Source of the DNA: Methanobacteriota archaeon
GTDB taxonomy: Archaea > Thermoplasmatota > Poseidoniia > Poseidoniales > Poseidoniaceae
Length of the DNA: 53,828 nt
Direction of reading: 5' to 3'
Assembly: GCA_949514915.1 (NCBI GenBank)
Contig: CATFLP010000051.1
Coordinates: forward strand, 1 to 53,828
Under the pieces are notes generated by a model. That model worked only from the letters and a program-made list of their open reading frames with translations, was not told where the DNA came from and searched no databases. The translations under genes were made by a program, and so were the position numbers. Positions 43,301 to 50,842 of the stretch are shown piece after piece (positions within the stretch are counted from its first letter, which is position 1; each line of letters begins with the position of its first letter).

Positions 43301-46094
43301 CAGATTCTCCATGTGAATCAAATAAATTACCTGATAATCCCTCCAGATATATTTGACCCCAAGCAAATTCACAAATGTTGCTCAATCCATCACCATCTGC
43401 ATCCCACAGTGCATCATCTGGCCTTAATGGATCTAAAGACCAATTATTACCTCCAGTGTATGTAGTACCTACCCATCTACGGTTTTCAATCTCCCAACCG
43501 TCTGGCATTCCATCTCCATCTGTATCATTATTCGTTGCATCTAGTGGCGAATCTGAGCCTCCAGTCAATAAATATGAATCGGCTGCACCATTATTTGCAT
43601 CACAAACATACTCATGCTCAACAATATAATGACAATCAAACTCAGTCATCCCATAATAAAAACCAAAAAATTCCATTCCATCATTAATTCCATCTCCATC
43701 TGTGTCTGGATCTCTTGGATCAGTACCTGGATACCCTGCTTCAGTAGTAGGTTGATATCTAAATTCATCTAAATTATTCCAATCTTGTTCGAAAAATGAA
43801 TTTTGTTCTCCATCTAAATTAAGTCCATCAGCATCTGGATCTAACAAGGCATCAGTTGGATCTGTAGGATCTAATGCATATGCATATTCCCAACCATCTG
43901 GAATTCCATCAAAATCAGAATCATTATTTCCTGGATCAATTAATGCAATATTAGAAAATCTTCCAGGATCTACAGCACCGAGAAAATAATTTGTACCATT
44001 CACATTTAATTCTGCTAACGAAACTACTCTTCCTGTAATAGATTCTTGGACTCCTTGATTGAAAGATGCCAAAGCTCCGCCAACTAATTTCCATGAACCT
44101 CCTTGTGAACCAACTAATACATTATTATCTAAAGGTAAGATTGAGTGAACGTCATTCATTTTTTCACTAAGTGTGTGTTCTAAAGAACCGCTATGTGTTA
44201 ATTGATTATTACTTAATGTTAGTAAATGAATTCCAGAACCAGTACCAATCCATAAATGAGTTGCTTCATTTCCTCCAGTATTGTCTGGCACAATAGTTCT
44301 AACTTCAAATAAATTTAATTCGTGTTCATATGTTAAATTTCTCAAATTATTTGTATTATAAGGATCAAACATCCATTCTAAATTTAAAACTCCTATTCCA
44401 TCAGATGTTTCAGTTTTAATTAATCCTTTATCTGTTCCAATAAATAATGTTGGTTGACCATTAACCGAAACATGAACTAATGAAGTAGGTATTGCAGTAG
44501 TAAAACTGAATTCATCAAACAAACCATCATCTAAAACATTTTCAGATCCTTCTTTTAATTCACCTGTGTTTTTAATTTCAAAAACATAACCTGTATCTAA
44601 ACCAAGTGTAATTAATCTTTGATCCCCTCCAGAATCAATTAATGTGTTTAAGACATGCAATTCTCCTAAATCAAAGTGATCTACATCTCCATTTAAAACT
44701 CCACCTTTATCTAAATGCATACTATAAATTCCATCAGTAGTTGCCATTATCACTGCACCACGGCCAAATTCATTCTGAACTAATACCATGTCATTCATTT
44801 CTACACCATTAGGCAACAATAAATCATCTACAAGCATTTCATTCATATTGAATACAGACAAACCTACTTTAGTTCCAACATAAACAAGGGATTTTTCTCC
44901 ATCTTCAAATGTGTCCAATTTTCTTACATCATGACTTGAAATTTTAATCTCCGTTGTTTTATCATAAAGAGCAAGTGTGTCTTTTAATGAGCCATCCAAT
45001 ACTGTTTTCAAACCACCCCTAATAGAATCTCCACTATCTTCTGAAACTAAATATTCCTCTAGATTACTAAATGCTTCACCACCACATTCAATTAATCCTT
45101 CTGAAAAACAGGTATTGACTATGTCTGTTGTTAAATCACGTGTTACTTCTCCATTATTTGTCAAATCCCAACCATCTGAATCTGTATCTTCAAGATTATC
45201 TTTTTTATTGTGTGGATCTAATCCAAAATAAACTTCCCAACCATCTGGAATCTCATCCCCTCCAGGAGAATATTCAAGACCTCCAACTTCAGACCATCTA
45301 AAGAAATCTCCATCTGGGTTTAACGGGTCTGTCCCTCTCCATCTTGAATTATATCTTTCATCAATATCTTCTTCCATCTTGTCATACCACAATCCATCAA
45401 TTTCCGTCATCCATTCTGGTGGGATTCCATAATTGTATTCAGCTGAATTATTGTAATATTCATTTGGTTCTATTGTACCATCCCTATCGATATCAAATCC
45501 ATCTTCATCATAGTCTTCAGCACCATCTGAACCATTTAATGGATCAAAAAGTGGGCAAGACCACCTCCCTTCAATCATACCTCCAGCGTTTTCCATACAC
45601 ATTTGGACTTCATAACCATCTGGCATTCCATCACCATCCGTATCTGAACTTGTAGGGTCTAAATAAAGTCTGAAGCCACCTTCAGGATCTAGTGGATCCT
45701 CTCCTGTTAAACCAGTCCTATTTGTAAAACAATCAACTACAAGATATGGCCAACAATATTCTTCAACATTTTGCAAACCATCATTATCCATATCTAAATC
45801 TAATCCTGATGAACCATCAGGATCATATTCTCCATCTGAACCATTAGTATAATCCATTCCTTGTATTGTTTTTTGTCGTCCATCTATTGAAATTGCATCC
45901 CAAGAATCACCAAATTGTTGTTCCCATACATCAGGTATTCCATCACGATCTGTATCTGTAACTGGAGGTGGGCCTTGATTAGCATCTTCAGGGTGAACAT
46001 TTTGAACTGATTGAATTGAAGGTAATTGAGACATTGTCAATAATAAAAATACCATTATTGAAGTGACAATAAGAGTTGTTTGCTTGCGACGCAT
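40386..46094 (-). CDS. Giant secreted protein with calcium-binding TSP3-like repeats and a beta-propeller-like region
   Basis: 1902 residues, with a signal peptide (about 1-31) and no terminal membrane anchor. I count 13 units of the type DxDxDGxPDGWE (for example DTDGDGMPDGWE, DSDNDGMPDGWE, DTDWDMLPDWYE), each a DxDxD calcium loop of the thrombospondin type 3 / dockerin style followed by a Trp-Glu. A separate block of about 380-730 reads like a beta-propeller (VYVGTKVGLSVFN, FIGTDKGLIKT, LWIGTGSGIHLLT). ATG 46094 has AAGGAT just upstream. It is probably a long calcium-stabilised rod on or near the cell surface, acting in adhesion or as a scaffold. Confidence 0.9.
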   Translation of the reverse strand: MRRKQTTLIVTSIMVFLLLTMSQLPSIQSVQNVHPEDANQGPPPVTDTDRDGIPDVWEQQFGDSWDAISIDGRQKTIQGMDYTNGSDGEYDPDGSSGLDLDMDNDGLQNVEEYCWPYLVVDCFTNRTGLTGEDPLDPEGGFRLYLDPTSSDTDGDGMPDGYEVQMCMENAGGMIEGRWSCPLFDPLNGSDGAEDYDEDGFDIDRDGTIEPNEYYNNSAEYNYGIPPEWMTEIDGLWYDKMEEDIDERYNSRWRGTDPLNPDGDFFRWSEVGGLEYSPGGDEIPDGWEVYFGLDPHNKKDNLEDTDSDGWDLTNNGEVTRDLTTDIVNTCFSEGLIECGGEAFSNLEEYLVSEDSGDSIRGGLKTVLDGSLKDTLALYDKTTEIKISSHDVRKLDTFEDGEKSLVYVGTKVGLSVFNMNEMLVDDLLLPNGVEMNDMVLVQNEFGRGAVIMATTDGIYSMHLDKGGVLNGDVDHFDLGELHVLNTLIDSGGDQRLITLGLDTGYVFEIKNTGELKEGSENVLDDGLFDEFSFTTAIPTSLVHVSVNGQPTLFIGTDKGLIKTETSDGIGVLNLEWMFDPYNTNNLRNLTYEHELNLFEVRTIVPDNTGGNEATHLWIGTGSGIHLLTLSNNQLTHSGSLEHTLSEKMNDVHSILPLDNNVLVGSQGGSWKLVGGALASFNQGVQESITGRVVSLAELNVNGTNYFLGAVDPGRFSNIALIDPGNNDSDFDGIPDGWEYAYALDPTDPTDALLDPDADGLNLDGEQNSFFEQDWNNLDEFRYQPTTEAGYPGTDPRDPDTDGDGINDGMEFFGFYYGMTEFDCHYIVEHEYVCDANNGAADSYLLTGGSDSPLDATNNDTDGDGMPDGWEIENRRWVGTTYTGGNNWSLDPLRPDDALWDADGDGLSNICEFAWGQIYLEGLSGNLFDSHGESAEAVELEWSTLDPNNIDSDGDTLPDGWEALDNNPNDPDGNSCYWSSDVKGINPLNGSDAIGNPDGDGYDANHNGILEPDEQFNNYLEYHIKDTSFFNENDSETSTLPFGIFTQLWQRTHDSYDPVFTFGELASPTLLNSQNDQDKGSANPISPDSDNDGMPDGWEIWHARWDVVGNKWTLNPLTENDKYSDADSDGYSNWEEYNSINPEYNEIHLQFSPKYYIKQSNTVSGFDTQVWGRITTNLSFGSFIDADILESSGMSCDPNNPDTDGDGMLDGLEMLLTDWDSNDGIWTLNPLVAGDGDYDSDNDGLTDRQELSLTDGLPENGVSHPPDAPIFYLDAEEQMSGTEFSRVGNILNNTENRATLVKLDLIDWQTGDPPTLILETLRSITDPTHNDTDRDEMLDGYEYWFTEWDLEENRWSMNPLISNDIYLDLDDDSYDCDGDGEIAVYEVYSNLREWQARTYGKEAERYNIPLELGFYDFATDATKALSEEEGLNDEQANNRLYELFSGKLHDGFPVTQDRLEKINELNENNFNNSLIGISDPTHPDSDSDGMPDGWEYCYSTYISEPIQVSRDNNIFTVEGRWGLNPLNPLDGDYDIDQDGWYDRSVIDTPAAQGNWNNHIFSISGGQYGLDNIAIPFTNSMEFDNGTYPHLNDSDDDSQMKIREGTESFTLNYYQDGSLSDGREILKYGTNPLDNDTDWDMLPDWYEYAMAWNETLDNFSSQRYISVEWVDVGAEESIQKKPLKIEGINIMRPDLSLAWFTLDPRDPTDALLDPDNDGDWDCSGVVCEYNEYSNFQEFYAITDDTYRSATLVRSLDLQWDGVEITEWWQFRKWLLHLGEDDEMDKNYLKINKRDSQDLMYAKIIQDNDDDFFVMDSADDVSICRGDWTDSYGLVSSSTVLPDVGRGQYPFGWWVLDIDGDFTAEGTDPTNWDTDGDWMVDWYEVHNDENDGVRGDISAIRYDDRTL

Positions 46095-46269
46095 TATCCT
46101 TACCTGACGGCCATCCGACAAAACTTTACCAACTCAAATACCTTATGATACTGATGGAACAATGTTCATACAAAATTATTGCCCGTAACCACAAATTAGT
46201 TGTTTAATCTAACATTTTTTTATTTGTTTGTCGATTAGTTCAAAGTCTTATCGCGTCCCGTGTAAAGGG

Positions 46270-47079
46270 ATGTCCGTCTCCATTACGCACCTAGGTTCTG
46301 GTAGCCGGGGTAATTCAACACTAATTTCCAGTGAAAATGGGAATGTTCTAATTGATAATGGGTTTTCAGGAAGGCAGTTAGAAAAAAGATTAGCAAGAAT
46401 GGAATTAAAACCAACAGATATTGATTGTATGCTTATTTCTCACCACCATGGAGATCATGGAGGTGGTGTTGAATATGCAATGAGGAAATGGGACATTCCT
46501 GCAAAAATGAATTATTTCACTGCAGAAAAATTAGGCGTACTAGACAAAAGCAACCTTGAGATTTTTGAAAGTTTAGATAGGTTAGAAATATTATCTGACG
46601 TTACATTCTTACCCTTCCCTGTTCCACATTCTGGCGCAGAAAACGTGGGTTTTTCGATAGTAACAAAAAGCGGGGAAAAAACATGTGTCGTTACTGATTT
46701 AGGTAGTGAAACTGATGAAGTAATCAAACACATGCAAGGTTGCTCGCATATATCAATAGAATCAAATTATGATTTAAGGCGTCTACTTTCAGGCCCTTAC
46801 CCTGACAAATTAAAAAATAGAATTATGGGTAGAGGTGGCCATTTATCAAATAAACAAACAGGTAAATTGTTATCTAAAATTATTGGACCTGAAACTAAAA
46901 GCATAGTTCTAACTCATCTTTCTGAGAAAAATAATCAACCACATCTTGCAGAGAGTACTGTTTTATACCATATTGACGACATTTTCACCGGTGACATCGC
47001 AATATCTCTGCAAGACGGTCCTGAATTTAGCCATTTTTTGGGACAAAGTGAACATGAAAAAATGTCTATAAAGATATAA
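46270..47079 (+). CDS. MBL-fold metallo-hydrolase (YycJ-like)
   Basis: 269 residues of the metallo-beta-lactamase fold. LGSGSRGNSTLI opens it; the metal site SHHHGDHGGG sits near residue 71, and later HSGAENVGF, VTDLG and VLTHLSEKNNQPH supply ligands. It resembles the YycJ/WalJ group, whose bacterial members are proposed exonuclease-like proteins. ATG 46270 preserves the fold start; an in-frame TTG 42 bases upstream adds an unrelated basic stretch. It diverges from the giant protein gene and ends 18 bases before the first pilin gene. Confidence 0.9.
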   Translation: MSVSITHLGSGSRGNSTLISSENGNVLIDNGFSGRQLEKRLARMELKPTDIDCMLISHHHGDHGGGVEYAMRKWDIPAKMNYFTAEKLGVLDKSNLEIFESLDRLEILSDVTFLPFPVPHSGAENVGFSIVTKSGEKTCVVTDLGSETDEVIKHMQGCSHISIESNYDLRRLLSGPYPDKLKNRIMGRGGHLSNKQTGKLLSKIIGPETKSIVLTHLSEKNNQPHLAESTVLYHIDDIFTGDIAISLQDGPEFSHFLGQSEHEKMSIKI

Positions 47080-47085
47080 TTAAAA

Positions 47086-47090
47086 GGAGG
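47086..47090 (+). promoter_or_regulatory. Strong Shine-Dalgarno of the pilin operon
   Basis: GGAGG with seven bases to the ATG at 47098. It is one of the clearest ribosome binding sites in the window, and implies efficient translation of the first pilin-like gene. Confidence 0.75.
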
Positions 47091-47097
47091 ATAATCA

Positions 47098-48132
47098 ATG
47101 AAAAGAAATTTACAAAATGATGATTCTGCACTTAGTGACATTATTGGAATGGTAATGTTACTAGCAATGATTGTTATTGTATTATCTTCCGCGATAATAA
47201 TATTACAACCATATGTCGCTGACTACGATGATAATAAGAATTGGTCCCAAGCTAAAGTAATCGCTGATCAAATAGATGAACGAATCAGATTAGTAGGGGC
47301 GTCCCCTCAAGATACTGGTTCGATTCAAACATTTGAATTGGCATCTACATCAATCTCTGGATTAGTTAATGCAGAATTTTGGACAATCTCAGGAGACGTA
47401 TATGGCTTAGACATTATTGAAGTTACATTATCTTCTTTTAATTCTGTTAATGTGAACTCGATAAACAACACTGCCACATATGCAAAAGTGAATAATGGAG
47501 GAAACATCACAACCCACACATTAATTTTTGAAAATGGTACCGCAAGTGTAAATTTTGAGAAATATATGGATAAATTATTAATTGTTGAAATTTTAAACAT
47601 TGATTCAGAAGTTATTCATAAATTTGTTCGTTTAGAATTATCAGGAATTGGAATAGATACATCATTATCAACTGGCAATTTCGATATTGATCTAGTAAAT
47701 GGAGCAAGAATGGAAAAATTATATGGGGAAGCATACAAAGTAAAAAGATATCCTTCATTAAGACATTATTCTATGCCTGATGATTCTCAACAACTTAGTT
47801 TCGTACTGGTTGACATAGACATGAGTATGCTTTCTGGAAGTTCAAATTCATTTAGTTTACAAATGGTGTCTGAAGGGCCTCTTGAACTATTTGATGGTGA
47901 AGTTAGAAACATTAGAATGAGTATGAGTAATGAGATTGATGAATCTATGACTGATAGATACATGTCTAATTGGATGGAAGATTACAATATGAATTTAGCT
48001 TCTGGGACATTAGAATCTTATGAGGGTTTAGGCCCTTGGAAAAGAGTCTCTGGAATTGATGGATTTGGTATTCATCCTCTGGAAAAAGCAATATTAACTG
48101 AAATTGTACTCCACAGGGTTGTGATAAAATGA
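47098..48132 (+). CDS. Archaeal type IV pilin-like protein 1
   Basis: 344 residues. A short charged leader (MKRNLQNDDSALSD) leads directly into a class III hydrophobic segment (IIGMVMLLAMIVIVLSSAIIIL, about 15-36), as in archaeal type IV pilins and archaellins. About 300 beta-rich extracellular residues follow. The prepilin peptidase site would lie in the SALSD region, but an exact cut site is not certain. A strong ribosome binding site precedes it. It overlaps the next gene by four bases (ATGA). It resembles haloarchaeal pilin-like families more than archaellins. Confidence 0.8.
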   Translation: MKRNLQNDDSALSDIIGMVMLLAMIVIVLSSAIIILQPYVADYDDNKNWSQAKVIADQIDERIRLVGASPQDTGSIQTFELASTSISGLVNAEFWTISGDVYGLDIIEVTLSSFNSVNVNSINNTATYAKVNNGGNITTHTLIFENGTASVNFEKYMDKLLIVEILNIDSEVIHKFVRLELSGIGIDTSLSTGNFDIDLVNGARMEKLYGEAYKVKRYPSLRHYSMPDDSQQLSFVLVDIDMSMLSGSSNSFSLQMVSEGPLELFDGEVRNIRMSMSNEIDESMTDRYMSNWMEDYNMNLASGTLESYEGLGPWKRVSGIDGFGIHPLEKAILTEIVLHRVVIK

Positions 48133-50372
48133 AACGCTTGAACAGCCTAGTCATGGATAAAAATGCTGCTAATTCCGCAATTGCAACTGTTCTAATGTTT
48201 GCTGGTGTAATGAGCATTATTAGCGTCATGCTTGTTTCAATAGTTCCTGTAATTAATGAATTGCAAGGGGCTATCGAGGCTAACGATGCTGTTGCACAAT
48301 TTGAAGATTTATCGGAATATGAGGCACAATTAGCCCAAAGAGGATTACCTGGAAGTTCATCTGAAATGAGATTAGAACCAGTGCTTGGAAAGCTTGAATG
48401 GGATTTAAAGGATGCAGGAGTTTGGTTTTCATCAGCATGGGTTGATGATTCAGAATTCAGATTAAGAAATGCTGGGAATTTCGGAAATGAATTTGACATC
48501 AGATATCCATCAGGGAAATTAAGTTCTTACTGCATGGATGATTTACATCTTCAATACGAATCTAAATGGAAATATGAATTACCTGCAATAGAAGGAAAAA
48601 TTATCATTTCTACAAAATCTCAAATTTCATCGGCAATTACTTCCTCTGTTGTAACTATAATACAAGGTGATGAGTTATTAACATCAAAAATCAATAACGA
48701 TAATATTTTAGAAATAGATTTGCCATTGGAAAATTCAAACAGTAAATCAACAATAATTAGTGATGTTGAATTGACAATTCTATACAAATTAGGCGAGGGA
48801 GGAACTACTTTCATAACACCAAATAATCCAAATCACAAAGGATTGGGGACTATTTGGAAAATTCCATTACCAGCTGGAAACAACAATATCAATCTAATTA
48901 CAGAGAATAATGCTATGATTACTTGGGAGTTAGAAAATGAGAAAATGACTGAAAGTACATCTTTAATAGGAGATGGTGCCATCTGGTCAAAAAATTTCAA
49001 TAATAGTGATTCAAAAATCTTAACAATTGAATCTTCAAAACATGCTAATTTAGTATTACAAACGGACATAGAATCTAATCTTGGCTCAGTTAATTGGCCA
49101 TCTACAGAGGGGATTATGCTAGGTAATGAATTTCTAATCCCTCCATTAGAAGGAACATTAATAATTTCAAATCATGATAATTCTCCAGCACAAATTGATG
49201 TTCAAGGTTCTAGTTTTTCAATCAATAGTAATGGCATGTATAAATTAGATTGGCCAATTGCGGGAACCAATGGAATTACAAAAATCTCAAGTAATTCCGA
49301 AATTGTAATCAAATGGACTAAAGATGTATCCATTAATAATGGACTTCTTTCTAATGGAATTTCATATCTTGTTGCTAAGGACACAGGACAATTTTCAGGG
49401 AAAGAATTCTCTACTAGTTGGACTGGGGAACAAATTGAAAATAATGAAGCATCAATTTATGCAACACTTACTGGATCGAGAGCATCATTTAATTTTTCAG
49501 GTGTTTTTAATGCAACAGGAAACTTAGAAAGTACAATTGGCAATTCATATTTTCTTTCATCTCAAGAATCTGGCGAGTTGAATTCAACAGTAACTTCTGG
49601 ACATTCCATGAGATTAATGCAAATAGTTGGAAATGCTGGAATTACAGAACTAATTGACAAAGGTTCTCAAAGATGCCTTCCTCTTTCATTATTTGCCTCT
49701 GGTTGGATTAATATCGATTTACCTTGGTATGATGTTAGCGAATTAACTCTTTCAGGAGTTAGAGACGCCTGGGAAAATGGAGATCATCATTCAGGTATAA
49801 ATATACAATTAATTGGAGAAAATGACATTACTTCATTTTCATCACTTGCTGATGCATGGGTAATTCAGATACCATCTCTAAAATATAAATTTTCAAGTAG
49901 TATTTCAAATTTAGAAGTTGTCGACAAAGGAGGAATAGTAACAACAAATCATCCAGAAGCAAGGCCATCTGTGTCACATTCTGCTTTATCTGCTAAAGGC
50001 AATTCAAACTTATTGGGAGTGCACTTGCCAGTAATGATGCCTACTTCTCAGAGTATGACTAGCGGTTCTTCTGATGTAAAAGTACAATTGAAAGTAATTG
50101 AAACAAAATATTGTACTAATGAAATTTCAAAAAATGTTCGCATGGGTTGGAATGATCAATACGGAAGTAGTATCACAAATTGGCTTTCAGAAGACCTTGA
50201 ATATTCTGATGATTGGATTTCCTATCCAAACCAATTTGATTTACTATCTGATTACACTGGATGGGTTGATCGAAGTAATGGGGAAGCTGTATACCATAGT
50301 CCAAATAATGACATAGATTTCACATTAACATTTACATCAATTTCATTCGATGCAACGGAGGAAGGCGGATGA
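48129..50372 (+). CDS. Large pilin-like surface protein 2
   Basis: 747 residues. The leader (MKRLNSLVMDKNAANS) and hydrophobic segment (AIATVLMFAGVMSIISVMLVSIVPVI, about 17-42) match type IV pilin-like N-termini. A short amphipathic helix and a stretch (GKLEWDLKDAGVWFSSAWVDD, in part) precede roughly 600 residues of beta-rich repeats with many Ser, Asn and Ile. It is far larger than a normal pilin, so it could be a tip adhesin or minor pilin. Its start and stop overlap both neighbours as ATGA, so the triad is translationally coupled. Confidence 0.78.
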   Translation: MKRLNSLVMDKNAANSAIATVLMFAGVMSIISVMLVSIVPVINELQGAIEANDAVAQFEDLSEYEAQLAQRGLPGSSSEMRLEPVLGKLEWDLKDAGVWFSSAWVDDSEFRLRNAGNFGNEFDIRYPSGKLSSYCMDDLHLQYESKWKYELPAIEGKIIISTKSQISSAITSSVVTIIQGDELLTSKINNDNILEIDLPLENSNSKSTIISDVELTILYKLGEGGTTFITPNNPNHKGLGTIWKIPLPAGNNNINLITENNAMITWELENEKMTESTSLIGDGAIWSKNFNNSDSKILTIESSKHANLVLQTDIESNLGSVNWPSTEGIMLGNEFLIPPLEGTLIISNHDNSPAQIDVQGSSFSINSNGMYKLDWPIAGTNGITKISSNSEIVIKWTKDVSINNGLLSNGISYLVAKDTGQFSGKEFSTSWTGEQIENNEASIYATLTGSRASFNFSGVFNATGNLESTIGNSYFLSSQESGELNSTVTSGHSMRLMQIVGNAGITELIDKGSQRCLPLSLFASGWINIDLPWYDVSELTLSGVRDAWENGDHHSGINIQLIGENDITSFSSLADAWVIQIPSLKYKFSSSISNLEVVDKGGIVTTNHPEARPSVSHSALSAKGNSNLLGVHLPVMMPTSQSMTSGSSDVKVQLKVIETKYCTNEISKNVRMGWNDQYGSSITNWLSEDLEYSDDWISYPNQFDLLSDYTGWVDRSNGEAVYHSPNNDIDFTLTFTSISFDATEEGG

Positions 50373-50842
50373 AGAAAAAAATTGATTTTACAGATGATGA
50401 ATCTGGTGCTGCAACTGAATTAGGTTATGTTTTTACATTTCTTCTAGGACTTTTATTGCTTTCATTATACTCATTATGGGCATGGGATATTGAAAATTCT
50501 ACTAGAGAAAGATGGTCTGAAGTTGCACTTACTGAAAATGTTGAACGTGTGGGTTCAGCTATTGAAAGAGCAGATGCTGTTGCAAGAATTAATCCAAATG
50601 CCACATATTCAGAGCAAATAGATTTACTAAACGTAGAACAGTCTTCTGTAAACATAATTATGTTATTAGATGATGATGAACTAACTATAACTCACCCGAA
50701 TTTTAAAGTTCCTTTTGAATTTAAATTAACTTCTGCAGCACCTACAACACATATTGGAGAAATCAATCTCAAAGGTGAGTCTTCCATATGGGTTCATATG
50801 TCTAATGGAATTATTGAAATTTCTAATAAGCCAATTAGTTAA
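50369..50842 (+). CDS. Small pilin-like protein 3
   Basis: 157 residues. The leader MKKKIDFTDDESGAATEL precedes the hydrophobic segment GYVFTFLLGLLLLSLYSLWA. The pattern matches the small type IV pilin-like proteins of haloarchaeal secretion-pilus clusters, followed by a helix STRERWSEVALTENVERVGSAI and a beta domain. It is the last gene of the triad. Its stop codon TTAA is shared with the convergent STAND regulator. No assembly ATPase or membrane platform gene is in the window. Confidence 0.8.
   Translation: MKKKIDFTDDESGAATELGYVFTFLLGLLLLSLYSLWAWDIENSTRERWSEVALTENVERVGSAIERADAVARINPNATYSEQIDLLNVEQSSVNIIMLLDDDELTITHPNFKVPFEFKLTSAAPTTHIGEINLKGESSIWVHMSNGIIEISNKPIS

Noticed and set aside
40386-46094. 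Many plus-strand frames, and repetitive DNA that might suggest a CRISPR array
   Set aside because: The periodicity comes from DxDxDGxPDGWE protein repeats with irregular spacing; there are no uniform spacers, and the plus-strand frames are low-complexity shadows.
46228-46269. N-terminal extension of the MBL protein from TTG 46228
   Set aside because: The extension is basic and Ser-rich with no family match; ATG 46270 begins right at the fold.
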